This document shows, one piece after another, positions 42,445 through 51,674 of a stretch of 64,000 nucleotides of DNA. Numbering within the stretch: the stretch's first letter is position 1; every line of letters starts with the position of its first letter. The notes beneath the pieces are model-generated. The model did not search any database. It saw nothing but the letters and a program-made list of their open reading frames with translations, and was not told the origin of the DNA. Source of the stretch: Pannonibacter sp051860505 (GTDB taxonomy: Bacteria; Pseudomonadota; Alphaproteobacteria; Rhizobiales; Stappiaceae); NCBI RefSeq assembly GCF_051860505.1, contig NZ_JBHYDX010000008.1:103508-167507 (forward strand), in the 5' to 3' direction. Position numbers and translations under genes: made by a program.

Positions 42445-44190
42445 ATGAGCAGCATGAGCGACCAGCACAGCCCGGCCGATGGCCCGTCTCCCGTTTCCGC
42501 AGCCCCCGCGCCTGTGAAGCGTCCTGTCTGGCTGCGTCTTCTCGGCCATGACATCATCGCGCCGGCCGTACTCGTGCTGCTGGCGCTGATCCTGTTCGTG
42601 CCCGGGCAATGGACGGTGCCGCCGCTGGACCGGGATGAGCCTCGCTTCACCCAGGCTTCCAAGCAGATGCTTGAGACCGGCAACTATGTCGATATCCGGC
42701 TGCAGGACGAGCCGCGCTATAAAAAGCCCATCGGCATCTACTGGCTACAGGTGGTTGCTGCCAAGGCGACTGGCTACGGCGCCGATGCCCCGCTGTGGGT
42801 CTACCGGCTGCCGTCCCTGATTGCCGGCCTTGCGGTGGTTCTCCTGACCTACTGGACCGCGCGTGCCTTCGCCGGCCCGCCGGTTGCCTTTGTCGCCGGT
42901 TTGCTGGTCGCAGCCGCCCTGATCCTCGGCGTCGAGGCGCGGCTCGGCAAGACCGACGCGACCCTGTTTGCTACGATCGTCCTGGCGCAAGGCGCTTTGG
43001 CCCGCCTGTTTCTGGCGAACAGTCCCGCACCACGCTGGGGCCTTGCCCTCGTCTTCTGGACCGCGATGGCCGGCGGCGTTTTGGTCAAGGGCCCGGTGAT
43101 CCTGATGGTGGTCGGCTTGACCGTTGCCGCCCTTATGCTGCTGACACGCAGCGCCTCATGGTTCCGCGCCGCCGCGCCCCTGTTTGGCGTGCCCTGGATG
43201 CTCTTGCTGATCCTGCCCTGGTTTGTGGCGATCTGGATTGCCACCGAGGGCAGCTTCTTCCAGGAGGCCATCGGCCGCGATCTGCTGGGCAAGGTGTCCG
43301 AAGGGCAGGAAAGCCATGGTGCGCCGCCGCTGACCCATCTGGCGGCGATGCTTGCCGTGTTCTGGCCGCTGCCGGGCTTTCTGCTGCTGGCCGCCCCGCG
43401 CATCTGGGCCGAACGGCACAGCCGGTTGACACTTTTTGCGCTCGCCTGGTTCCTGCCGTCCTGGATTGTCTTCGAACTGGTGGCAACCAAGCTGCCGCAT
43501 TACACCATGCCGCTGCTGCCAGCCCTGGCGCTGGTCACCGCTGCGGCGCTGGTGGAGGGGGCGGGGACAACAGCCGGACGCGCCCTGCGCTGGACGTCGG
43601 CGGGGCTGGTTGCGCTTTTGCCCGTGGCGATTCTCGGCGCGGTGGTGGCCGGTCCCTTCGCTCTGGGTCTGTGGCCGTCGCCTCCGGGCGTCGTGCTTTG
43701 CGCCTTTGCCGCGCTCCTTGGCCTGTGGGCGGCCATCCGCCTGGCTCACGGCGAAGCCCTGGCGGCGTTGCCGCGCGCCGTAGCCGCGATGGTGCTGATG
43801 ACCGGCGGCGTCTGGGGCTTTTCCGGCCCGGCCCTTGAGACGATCTGGGTCAGCCCCCGTCTGGCCGCAGCCATTTCCGAAGTCTCGTCCTGCGAGGCGC
43901 CGGACGTGTCGTCCAGTGGCTTCAGCGAGCCGAGTTTCGTCTTCCTGCAAGGCACGCAGACCCGGCTCATCCCCGGTGACGCAGCGGCGGCGTTCCTGGC
44001 GGAGACGGCTCAGATGCCCAATCCCTGCCGCATTGCCGTGATCGAGAAGCGACAGGAGGAGAGCTTTCTTGCCGCCGCTGCTGCAACCGGACTTGTGCCG
44101 GAACTCAGGGGCAGGGTAGAGGGCGTGAATATCAATGGCGGTCGCACCCTCGACCTCGGGCTCTACGTGGCAGGACCAGCAGTACAATGA
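42445..44190 (+). CDS. ArnT-like GT39-family membrane glycosyltransferase
   Basis: 581 residues from ATG 42445; ATG 42382 is an in-frame alternative. Twelve or so helices. The first periplasmic loop has the catalytic LDRDEPRFTQASKQML and RYKKPIGIYWLQ motifs of ArnT/PMT-type enzymes. These move a sugar from undecaprenyl phosphate to lipid A or protein on the periplasmic side. First gene of a four-gene operon, and its stop overlaps the PAP2 start (ATGA). The transferred sugar is unknown. Confidence 0.86.
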   Translation: MSSMSDQHSPADGPSPVSAAPAPVKRPVWLRLLGHDIIAPAVLVLLALILFVPGQWTVPPLDRDEPRFTQASKQMLETGNYVDIRLQDEPRYKKPIGIYWLQVVAAKATGYGADAPLWVYRLPSLIAGLAVVLLTYWTARAFAGPPVAFVAGLLVAAALILGVEARLGKTDATLFATIVLAQGALARLFLANSPAPRWGLALVFWTAMAGGVLVKGPVILMVVGLTVAALMLLTRSASWFRAAAPLFGVPWMLLLILPWFVAIWIATEGSFFQEAIGRDLLGKVSEGQESHGAPPLTHLAAMLAVFWPLPGFLLLAAPRIWAERHSRLTLFALAWFLPSWIVFELVATKLPHYTMPLLPALALVTAAALVEGAGTTAGRALRWTSAGLVALLPVAILGAVVAGPFALGLWPSPPGVVLCAFAALLGLWAAIRLAHGEALAALPRAVAAMVLMTGGVWGFSGPALETIWVSPRLAAAISEVSSCEAPDVSSSGFSEPSFVFLQGTQTRLIPGDAAAAFLAETAQMPNPCRIAVIEKRQEESFLAAAAATGLVPELRGRVEGVNINGGRTLDLGLYVAGPAVQ

Positions 44191-45104
44191 CGGACAGGTA
44201 TGAGACGGACAGCTTCGGCTGGAAATCCCGGCTTGCGGCGGTCAAGGCGCGGTTTCTTGGCAACTGGCGCCAGGTCCGCGCGATCATCGGCAATCGCCGT
44301 CGCCGGGCTGAACGCCTGCATGATCCCCTGCCGGCTGGCCAGAGGCCGCAGGACATCCTGGCCATCCTGCTCCTGACCGTCGGCATAGCTTTGATCCTGG
44401 CGGATATTCCGACCTATCCCTGGCTGCGCTCGCTGCCACCGGGCTACCGCGAAGTCTTCGCCAGCTTTACCGATTTCGGCAAGGCCCACTGGATCCTGTG
44501 GTCGACGGGCCTGTTCTGTCTCGGATACCTCGCCTTTGCCGACTTCGACCGGCTTTGCGGCCGGGTCCGGCTGACCCTTGCGATGATCTGGACCTATGCG
44601 GCCTTTGTTTTCTACAGCGTGGCGCTGACCGGTATCCTGGCACTCGTGTTCAAGTGGATCCTCGGCCGCGCCCGGCCGAAGCTTTATGAGGAAGTCGGCC
44701 CGGTCGCCTTCGATCCCTTCATCCTGCACGGGGCCTACACCAGCTTTCCCTCCGGCCATTCGACGACCGTTGCAGCACTGGCGACAGCGCTTGCCCTGAT
44801 TTTCCCGACCTGGCGCTGGCTGATCATCGTCCTGGCCTTCTGGACCGCGTTCAGCCGCATCATGGTCGGCGCGCATTATCCGTCTGATGTGGTTGCCGGC
44901 ACCTTGCTCGGCATGACGGTGACCCTGTTCTGCGCCCGCTGGATGGCCCGGCGCCGGCTTGGTTTCACCCTGTCGGCCAATGGCAGCATCGTGCCGATCA
45001 TCAGCCAGCGTTCGGCTGCGACCGGCCTGCGCGCCTTGTGGCTGATCGCAACGGGTCGCCGCTCGGCCCTGCGTCCGGCGGCAGATGCGGAGGCCATCAA
45101 ATGA
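44187..45104 (+). CDS. PAP2-family membrane phosphatase (LpxE/LpxF-like)
   Basis: 305 residues with six helices. The three phosphatase motifs are complete: KWILGRARP (KxxxxxxRP), FPSGHSTT (PSGH) and SRIMVGAHYPSD (SRxxxxxHxxxD). In this context it may remove a phosphate from lipid A or recycle undecaprenyl diphosphate. It overlaps both neighbours by 4 bp (ATGA). Confidence 0.88.
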   Translation: MTDRYETDSFGWKSRLAAVKARFLGNWRQVRAIIGNRRRRAERLHDPLPAGQRPQDILAILLLTVGIALILADIPTYPWLRSLPPGYREVFASFTDFGKAHWILWSTGLFCLGYLAFADFDRLCGRVRLTLAMIWTYAAFVFYSVALTGILALVFKWILGRARPKLYEEVGPVAFDPFILHGAYTSFPSGHSTTVAALATALALIFPTWRWLIIVLAFWTAFSRIMVGAHYPSDVVAGTLLGMTVTLFCARWMARRRLGFTLSANGSIVPIISQRSAATGLRALWLIATGRRSALRPAADAEAIK

Positions 45105-45850
45105 CTGACACGCCAGATGTCACTGTCGTCGTTCCCGCGAAGGACGAGCGCGATAACCTGCCCATCCTGCTGGACGAGATTGCGTCCGCGCTTGAGGGGC
45201 GGCCCTTCGAGGTTCTGGTCATTGACGACGGCTCAAGCGATGGCACGGACCAGGTGCTGGCGGCCTATGCCTCGGCCCATCCCTGGCTCAGGCCGCTCCG
45301 CCATGCCCGCGCCTGCGGCCAAAGTGCAGCAGTGCGCACTGGGGTGCTCAATGCCCGTGGCCGTGTCGTGGCAACGATTGATGGCGATGGCGAAAACAAC
45401 CCGGCCTATATCCCTGAACTCCTGAAGGCACTCGAGGACGGTGGACCGGCGGTTGCGCTCGCGGCCGGCCAGCGCATCGGTCGCAAGGCCAGCCGGGCCA
45501 AGCGCCTTGCCTCAAAACTGGCCAATCGCCTGCGCGGGGCGCTGCTTCAGGACAACACCCGTGACAGCGGCTGCGGCCTCAAGGCCCTGCGCCGCGACGT
45601 GTTCCTGCAACTGCCTTATTTCGACAGCTGGCACAGGTTCCTGCCGGCGCTGGTCATCCGCGAGGGCTATGGCGTGGTGCATGTCGATGTACTCGACCGT
45701 CAGCGCCGGCATGGCACCTCGAAATATGGCATCTTCGACCGGGCGCTGATTGGTGCCCTGGATCTCTTCGGTGTCTGGTGGCTGCGCCGCCGGCGCAAGG
45801 CCATCCCGGCGGTGTCGGTGATCACGCCCGCGCCGGACCGCAGCGCCTGA
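45101..45850 (+). CDS. DPM1-like GT2-family glycosyltransferase
   Basis: 249 residues from ATG 45101. Motifs are VVPAKDERDNLPILLDEI, VIDDGSSDGT and IDGDGENNP (the DxD-type metal site), with LKALRRDVFLQLPYF further on. No C-terminal membrane helices. Such enzymes load a sugar onto polyprenyl phosphate in the cytoplasm, giving the donor for the GT39 enzyme upstream. Confidence 0.88.
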   Translation: MTDTPDVTVVVPAKDERDNLPILLDEIASALEGRPFEVLVIDDGSSDGTDQVLAAYASAHPWLRPLRHARACGQSAAVRTGVLNARGRVVATIDGDGENNPAYIPELLKALEDGGPAVALAAGQRIGRKASRAKRLASKLANRLRGALLQDNTRDSGCGLKALRRDVFLQLPYFDSWHRFLPALVIREGYGVVHVDVLDRQRRHGTSKYGIFDRALIGALDLFGVWWLRRRRKAIPAVSVITPAPDRSA

Positions 45851-45886
45851 CTGCGTTCTTCTGTCGCCCCTGCCGGGAAACCTGAC

Positions 45887-46201
45887 ATGACTGACTTGCT
45901 TCAGTGGCTGCACGACGTCTTCGTCAAGCAGATCGACTTCTGGGTCATCCTGGGCTTCATCGCCCAGTTTATGTTCTCCATGCGCTTCATCGTGCAATGG
46001 ATCGCCTCGGAACGCGTCGGCCGCTCCATTGTACCGGTTGCCTTCTGGTTCTTCTCTATCGGCGGCGGCTCGCTGCTGCTGGTCTACGCCATCCAGCGCG
46101 AGGATCCGGTGTTCATCGCCGGTCAGGCGCTCGGCCTGATCATCTATTTCCGCAATCTCTGGCTGATCTTCAAGGAAAAGCGCCGGGATCCGACGATCTG
46201 A
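45887..46201 (+). CDS. Lipid-A-disaccharide synthase N-terminal-like (LAB-N) membrane protein
   Basis: 104 residues with three helices. FWVILGFIAQFMFSMRFIVQ and ASERVGRSIVPVAFWFFSI are typical of the LAB-N domain. Stand-alone LAB-N proteins accompany DPM1-like and ArnT-like genes and may help flip or route the sugar-lipid. It is the last gene of the operon; its terminator hairpin is duplicated by element copy 2. Confidence 0.88.
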   Translation: MTDLLQWLHDVFVKQIDFWVILGFIAQFMFSMRFIVQWIASERVGRSIVPVAFWFFSIGGGSLLLVYAIQREDPVFIAGQALGLIIYFRNLWLIFKEKRRDPTI

Positions 46202-46232
46202 AACACGTTTCTGACATGCTGGACGAAGTTTG

Positions 46233-46462
46233 GGGCGGGCTGTTTCAGCCCGCCCAGAAGCTTATGACAAGCCTTGACCTCACCGCCGTCATCCGGCCAA
46301 GCGCCGCGCCGAGCCGGGACCGGAGAGCCGAGGCCTCAATATTTCAATGCGCTACCCCCCGAGAGACCTTGGCTCTCCGGTCCCGGATCTCCGCTTCGCT
46401 GCGTCCGGGATGACTTTATAGGGTTTGTCCGTCGTCTGAGGGCGGGCTGTTTCAGCCCGCCC
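46233..46462. repeat. Duplicated terminator hairpin flanking element copy 2
   Basis: A 23-bp hairpin (10-bp stem GGGCGGGCTG/CAGCCCGCCC, TTT loop) occurs identically at 46233-46255 and 46440-46462. Only the right copy has the T run (46463-46467). Again the repeated unit is exactly the stem-loop. Confidence 0.88.
46256..46439 (-). mobile_element. Palindromic MITE-like element, copy 2 (inverted)
   Basis: 184 bp. Read on the minus strand it matches copies 1 and 3, including the central CATTGAAATAT and the order of the two long arms. Ends carry the same TGACAAGCC / GGGTTTGTC terminal repeats. It lies between the LAB-N gene and convergent metC. Confidence 0.82.
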
Positions 46463-46472
46463 TTTTTGCGGC

Positions 46473-47651
46473 CTAACCAGCCATGGCGGCAAAGCCGCGA
46501 GAAAGATCCGCAATCAGGTCCTCCGGGTCTTCCAGCCCGATGTTGAGGCGAATGCTTTCCCCACCCGGCAGCGGTGTCCCGGCAGTGCGAACCCCCGCCA
46601 GCCGGACCGGGATCGCAAGGCTCTCGAAACCGCCCCAGGAATAGCCAAGGCCAAACAGGCTGAGGCCGTCCAGGAAGGCGCTCGCTTGCGCTCTGGTGAC
46701 ACCCGGCGCGAAATCAAAGGCGAAAAGCCCGCTGGCGCCGGAAAAATCCCGTGCCCACAGCGCATGGCCCGGATCCTGCCGCAGCGCCGGATAGCGGATC
46801 GCCGCCACCTGCGGCTGGGCGACGAGCCAGTCGATCACCGCCAGTGTCGAGCGGTAGTGCCGCTCCAGCCGCACCGACATGGTGCGCAGGCCACGCAGCG
46901 CCAGATAGACATCATCGGGAGCGATATGCACGCCCATCGCACCGTGCAACTCGGTCAGTCCGGGCAGGGCACGTTCGCTGGCCGCGATGGTGCCGATGGT
47001 CACGTCGGAATGGCCGACGATATATTTCGTGCCGGCCTGGATGGAGAGATCGACCCCGTGGGCGATCGGTTTGAAAAACAGCGGCGTTGCCCAGGTGTTG
47101 TCCATCAGCACGAAGGCGCCAATTTCTTTCGCTGCAGCCGTGATTGCCGGAATATCCTGCATTTCGAACGTCAGGGACCCGGGCGCCTCCGTGTAGATGG
47201 CCGCGGTGTTGGGCCGGAACAGCGACCTAATCCCGCCGGCAAGTTCCGGCAGATAGTATTCCACTTCAACGCCATAGCGCGGCAGCACGGTATCGCAGAA
47301 ATGCCGCGTCGGACCATAGACGGTGTCGGCGACCAGGAAATGATCTCCTGCCTTGAGGCAGGACAGGCAGGCAATCGCCACCGCATTGAGCCCCGACGTG
47401 GCAAGCTTTGCCCCCGCCGCGCCTTCCAGCGCGGTCAGCGCTTCCTCAAGGGCATCTGTTGTCGGATTTCCGCGCCTGGCGTAATTATACTTCTGGGCAC
47501 CGGGCGCCATATGTGCGGTATCTGGAAACAATACCGTCGAGGCATGCACCACCGGTGGGTTGACGAAACCATGAAATGCGTCCGGATGCCGTCCGGCGTG
47601 GACAATAATTGTGTCTGGTTTCTGATCAGTTGGTGCCGTTTTCTTGCTCAT
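46473..47651 (-). CDS. metC: Cystathionine beta-lyase
   Basis: 392 residues from ATG 47651; the frame continues upstream but without coding character. It is a Cys/Met-metabolism PLP enzyme with PLP lysine K209 (IQAGTKYIVGHSD), YARRGNPTTDALE and GLGYSWGGFESL, the last typical of MetC rather than gamma-lyases. It converts cystathionine to homocysteine. It is divergent from aapJ across about 280 bp in which I see no SAM riboswitch that I recognise. Confidence 0.9.
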   Translation of the reverse strand: MSKKTAPTDQKPDTIIVHAGRHPDAFHGFVNPPVVHASTVLFPDTAHMAPGAQKYNYARRGNPTTDALEEALTALEGAAGAKLATSGLNAVAIACLSCLKAGDHFLVADTVYGPTRHFCDTVLPRYGVEVEYYLPELAGGIRSLFRPNTAAIYTEAPGSLTFEMQDIPAITAAAKEIGAFVLMDNTWATPLFFKPIAHGVDLSIQAGTKYIVGHSDVTIGTIAASERALPGLTELHGAMGVHIAPDDVYLALRGLRTMSVRLERHYRSTLAVIDWLVAQPQVAAIRYPALRQDPGHALWARDFSGASGLFAFDFAPGVTRAQASAFLDGLSLFGLGYSWGGFESLAIPVRLAGVRTAGTPLPGGESIRLNIGLEDPEDLIADLSRGFAAMAG

Positions 47652-47933
47652 GTTCACCGTCGCAGTTGCGTTTCTGTCCGAAACGGGGGAATCGCCAATG
47701 GAAATTTTCCTCAGACCAAACTGCAACCCCTTGACCCGCCCCGTCAAATGCCATCGAATGGCCTTCATTGGATTGGCGTTCAATCATGTCCCCCGCAAGG
47801 CAGCCGGAAGTGCTGTCGGGAGGACCGGGACCCGGTTACGGCCGGGGAGGGGGTCCGGAGGCGGGCGTGACGTGGTTGCGGCGGCAAGACCGATGAAAAA
47901 ATACAGATGGGTAACAATAAAGGCTGCAAATCC

Positions 47934-48950
47934 ATGAAAGCTAATCTCGTTCCGCTTCTGCTCGGCGCCGCGATGGGCGTTGCCGCGACCTCCGCGTCCG
48001 CCGGCACCCTTGACGACGTCAAGGCCAAGGGCTTCATCCAGTGTGGTGTGAGCCAGGGCCTGCCGGGCTTCTCCAATCCGGACGCGCAGGGCAACTGGAC
48101 CGGCCTCGATGTCGATGTCTGCCGTGCCGTTGCCGCTGCCGTGTTCGGCGATGCCAGCAAGGTCAAGTACTCGCCGCTGAACGCCAAGGAGCGCTTCACC
48201 GCCCTCCAGTCCGGCGAAATCGACATGCTGTCGCGCAACACCACCTGGACCGCGTCGCGCGATACCTCGCTCGGCCTGAACTTTACCGGCGTCACCTATT
48301 ATGACGGCCAGGGCTTCATGGTTCGCAAGTCGCTCGGCGTTGCCGGCGCTCTCGAACTGTCGGGCGCGTCTGTCTGCACCCAGACCGGCACCACCACCGA
48401 GCTGAACGTCGCCGACTACTTCCGCACCAACAACATGCCGTATGAAATCGTCGCCTTCGAAAAGGCCGACGAAGTGGTCAAGGCCTATGACGCCGGCCGC
48501 TGCGACGTGTTCACCACCGACGCCTCGGGCCTCTATGCAGAGCGTCTGAAGCTGACAAACCCGGGTGACCACATCGTTCTGCCGGAAATCATCTCCAAGG
48601 AGCCGCTCGGCCCGGTCGTGCGCCATGGCGATGACCAGTGGTTCGACGTCGTCAAGTGGTCGCTGTTTGCGATGATCAACGCTGAAGAACTGGGCGTGAC
48701 CCAGGCCAACGTCGAAGAGATGAAGGCCTCTGCCAACCCGGAAATCAAGCGTCTGCTCGGCGTTGACGGTGCCTTCGGTGAAGCGCTTGGCGTGTCCAAC
48801 GACTGGGTCGTCAACATCGTGAAGAGCGTCGGCAACTATGGCGAGGCCTTCGACCGCAACGTCGGTCCGGACACTCCGCTGGGCATCGCCCGTGGCCTGA
48901 ACGCACTGTGGACCAAGGGCGGCATCCAGTACGCTCCGCCGGTCCGCTAA
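47934..48950 (+). CDS. aapJ: General L-amino acid ABC transporter, substrate-binding protein
   Basis: 338 residues from ATG 47934 (AAAGG upstream; ATG 47907 is an in-frame alternative with no SD). Signal peptide 1-23 (ATSASA). Typical AapJ/BztA features are GFIQCGVSQGLPGFSNPDAQ, DMLSRNTTWTASRDTSLGLN and YAPPVR at the end. First gene of aapJQMP; the hairpin pair downstream should favour high levels of this subunit. Confidence 0.95.
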   Translation: MKANLVPLLLGAAMGVAATSASAGTLDDVKAKGFIQCGVSQGLPGFSNPDAQGNWTGLDVDVCRAVAAAVFGDASKVKYSPLNAKERFTALQSGEIDMLSRNTTWTASRDTSLGLNFTGVTYYDGQGFMVRKSLGVAGALELSGASVCTQTGTTTELNVADYFRTNNMPYEIVAFEKADEVVKAYDAGRCDVFTTDASGLYAERLKLTNPGDHIVLPEIISKEPLGPVVRHGDDQWFDVVKWSLFAMINAEELGVTQANVEEMKASANPEIKRLLGVDGAFGEALGVSNDWVVNIVKSVGNYGEAFDRNVGPDTPLGIARGLNALWTKGGIQYAPPVR

Positions 48951-48965
48951 GGTCTGCTGACTGGT

Positions 48966-49033
48966 GAACCTGGCCTCTCCAGGGTCCAGGTTCCGTCTCG
49001 CCGTCCCGGCCGGTTGATAAAACCGGCCGGGAC
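48966..49033 (+). terminator. Paired hairpins between aapJ and aapQ
   Basis: First hairpin 48966-48993 (GAACCTGG/CCAGGTTC). Second 49003-49033 with a perfect 13-bp stem (GTCCCGGCCGGTT/AACCGGCCGGGAC) and loop GATAA. No T run, so they probably protect the upstream aapJ message and reduce read-through to the membrane genes. Confidence 0.75.
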
Positions 49034-49188
49034 GAGCGTCATAAGGTGAGCCACTAGAACAACAACGGGGCTTGCCTTCAGGGGACAAAATGGCCGTTTC
49101 CGCGTCGACGGGGAAATGAAACGGCCGGCGGCATGACGGGTGCGGACATCAATCACGCGCCGATGCCGCTCGTGTTTGGCGAGGGTAC

Positions 49189-50403
49189 ATGACAATTCGG
49201 GATAACGACGGAGCGGAGCCCGAAGCAAGGGTGTCGCTGGTCAACGACCCGCGTGCGCGAGGCATCTTCTTCCAGGTGCTGTTGCTGGCGATGATCGTTT
49301 TTGCCGGCTGGACGATCGTGAACAATACGATCAGCAACCTGCAGCGCCAGAATATTGCCTCCGGCTTCGGGTTCCTTGACAGAAACGCCGGCTTTGGCAC
49401 CTCCCAGAGCCTGATCGCATACACCGAGGCCTCGACCTATGGTGACGCGATTGTGGTCGGCTTTCTCAACACGCTGCTGGTAGCCGTCATCGGCATCATC
49501 CTGGCGACACTGCTTGGCTTCGTCATCGGCGTCGCCCGCCTGTCGAAGAACTGGGTGATCGGCAAGCTCGCCTATTGGTATGTTGAGATCCTGCGCAACG
49601 TTCCATTGCTGCTGCAGATATTCTTCTGGTACTTCGCCGTTCTGCGCGCCGTTCCGGACAAGCGCAGCAAGTGGTCACTGTTTGATACCTTCCACCTCAA
49701 TGTTGCCGGTCTGTGGATGCCGGAACCGATCTACGCTCCGGGGGCAGGTATTGTCGGCTTCGCGCTCATCGGCGCCATCGTTGCGTCTCTTGGCATCGGG
49801 CGCTGGTCGCGCAAACGCCAGGAGGCGACAGGTCAGCAGTTTCCGGTGTTCCTCACCGCAATCGGGCTGATCATCGGCTTGCCGGTCATCGCCTTCCTGG
49901 CCACCGGCATGCCGATCACGCTGGAGCATCCGGTGTTTGTCGAGACGGGACCGCTGCTGCGCCAGGGCTTCACCCTTGGCACGGGCATGACACTGATCCC
50001 GGAATTCCTGGCCCTGACCCTTGCGCTCACGATCTACACCTCGGCCTTCATTGCCGAAATCGTGCGCGCCGGCATCCAGGCCGTCAGCCATGGCCAGACC
50101 GAAGCGGCAAGTGCACTCGGGCTTCGCGCCTCACCGACCCTGCGTCTCGTCATCGTGCCGCAGGCGATGCGGGTGATCATTCCGCCGCTGACCAGCCAGT
50201 ATCTCAACCTGACCAAGAACTCCTCGCTCGCCGTTGCCGTCGGGTTTCCCGATCTCGTATCGATGGGCGGAACGGTGCTGAACCAGACCGGTCAGGCCAT
50301 CGAGGTCATTGCCATCTGGATGCTGGTCTATCTGTCGCTGAGCCTGATCACGTCGGCTTTCATGAACTGGTACAACCAGAAAATGGCGCTGGTGGAGCGG
50401 TAA
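49189..50403 (+). CDS. aapQ: General L-amino acid ABC transporter, permease
   Basis: 404 residues, the long AapQ form with an extra periplasmic loop. About eight helices. The coupling-helix EAA region is EAASALGLRASPTLRLVIVP. LRNVPLLLQIFFWYFAV is typical. It begins 238 bp after aapJ and 2 bp before aapM. Confidence 0.95.
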   Translation: MTIRDNDGAEPEARVSLVNDPRARGIFFQVLLLAMIVFAGWTIVNNTISNLQRQNIASGFGFLDRNAGFGTSQSLIAYTEASTYGDAIVVGFLNTLLVAVIGIILATLLGFVIGVARLSKNWVIGKLAYWYVEILRNVPLLLQIFFWYFAVLRAVPDKRSKWSLFDTFHLNVAGLWMPEPIYAPGAGIVGFALIGAIVASLGIGRWSRKRQEATGQQFPVFLTAIGLIIGLPVIAFLATGMPITLEHPVFVETGPLLRQGFTLGTGMTLIPEFLALTLALTIYTSAFIAEIVRAGIQAVSHGQTEAASALGLRASPTLRLVIVPQAMRVIIPPLTSQYLNLTKNSSLAVAVGFPDLVSMGGTVLNQTGQAIEVIAIWMLVYLSLSLITSAFMNWYNQKMALVER

Positions 50404-50405
50404 GG

Positions 50406-51572
50406 ATGAACACAATGGCTCAACCCCCTGTCTTTCAGATCCGCACCGAGGACGCGCCCAAGCTGCCGGCTCCGGTTTCCACCTCCGGTGCCGTCGGCTG
50501 GATGCGGCAGAACCTGTTTTCCTCGATCGGCAACACGGTCCTGACCCTGATCGGTCTCTATCTGGCCTGGCTGCTGCTGGCCCCATTGGTGCAGTTCGCG
50601 CTCATTGATGCAGTCTGGAGCGGTGAGGACCGCCAGGCCTGCCTCGCCCCGGAAGGCTCCGGCGAACATGTCGGTGCCTGCTGGGCTTTCGTGCGGGCCT
50701 ATTTCCCGCAGTTCATCTATGGCCGCTATCCGGCGGAGGAGGTCTGGCGGGTCAACATCGTCTATGCCCTCTTCGCCCTGCTGCTGATCCCGCTGGCGAT
50801 GCCGAAGGTTCCCTTCAAGCGGCTGAATGCAGCCCTCTTCCTGGTTGCTTTCCCGATTGTCGCCTATTTCCTGCTGACCGGTCTGGTCATCGGCGGTGAA
50901 GTGGTGCTGCCGATCGTTGAAACCCGCATCTGGGGCGGTCTGCTGGTCACTTTGGTGATTGCCGTCACCGGCATCACCGCGTCCCTGCCGCTCGGCATCC
51001 TCCTGGCCCTTGGCCGCCGGTCGCAGTTGCCGATCGTCAAGATGTTCTCGGTGATTTTCATCGAGTTCTGGCGCGGCGTGCCGCTGATCACCGTGCTGTT
51101 CATGTCCTCGGTGATGCTGCCGCTGTTCCTGCCCGATGGCATGACCTTTGACCGGCTGTTGCGTGTTCTGATCGGCGTGACCCTGTTCTCGGCCGCCTAT
51201 ATGGCGGAAGTGGTGCGTGGCGGTCTGCAGGCGATCCCGAAGGGTCAGTACGAAGGCGCGATGGCGCTTGGCCTCGGCTTCTGGCAGATGATGCGTCTCA
51301 TCATCCTGCCGCAGGCGCTCAAGCTGGTGATCCCCGGCATCGTCAACACCTTCATCGGCCTGTTCAAGGACACGACCCTGGTGCTGATCGTCGGCATGTT
51401 CGACCTGCTTGGCCAGATCCAGTCGGCCTTCTCGGATCCGACCTGGGCGACGCCTGTCACCGGACACACGGGCTATCTCTTTGCCGCGATGATCTTCTTC
51501 ACCTTCTGCTTCGGCATGTCGCGCTACTCCATCTACATGGAGAATCTGCTGCATACCGGGCACAAGCGTTAG
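50406..51572 (+). CDS. aapM: General L-amino acid ABC transporter, permease
   Basis: 388 residues from ATG 50406 (ATG 50415 also in frame). FWRGVPLITVLFMSSVMLP and EGAMALGLGFWQMMRLIILP (EAA loop) mark it as AapM. It pairs with AapQ to form the channel. Confidence 0.95.
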   Translation: MNTMAQPPVFQIRTEDAPKLPAPVSTSGAVGWMRQNLFSSIGNTVLTLIGLYLAWLLLAPLVQFALIDAVWSGEDRQACLAPEGSGEHVGACWAFVRAYFPQFIYGRYPAEEVWRVNIVYALFALLLIPLAMPKVPFKRLNAALFLVAFPIVAYFLLTGLVIGGEVVLPIVETRIWGGLLVTLVIAVTGITASLPLGILLALGRRSQLPIVKMFSVIFIEFWRGVPLITVLFMSSVMLPLFLPDGMTFDRLLRVLIGVTLFSAAYMAEVVRGGLQAIPKGQYEGAMALGLGFWQMMRLIILPQALKLVIPGIVNTFIGLFKDTTLVLIVGMFDLLGQIQSAFSDPTWATPVTGHTGYLFAAMIFFTFCFGMSRYSIYMENLLHTGHKR

Positions 51573-51674
51573 CTTCAGCCGAATGGCCGGCGCGGCCGAT
51601 CCGCGCCGCCTCTCGCCCAGCAGGTGCGGTCCGTCCGCGCCGCCTCTTGAAAAGACGTATTCTGGAGTAAACCC

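Noticed and set aside
47652..47933. Possible SAM riboswitch upstream of metC
   Set aside because: No SAM-II or SAM-I core could be recognised on the minus strand.
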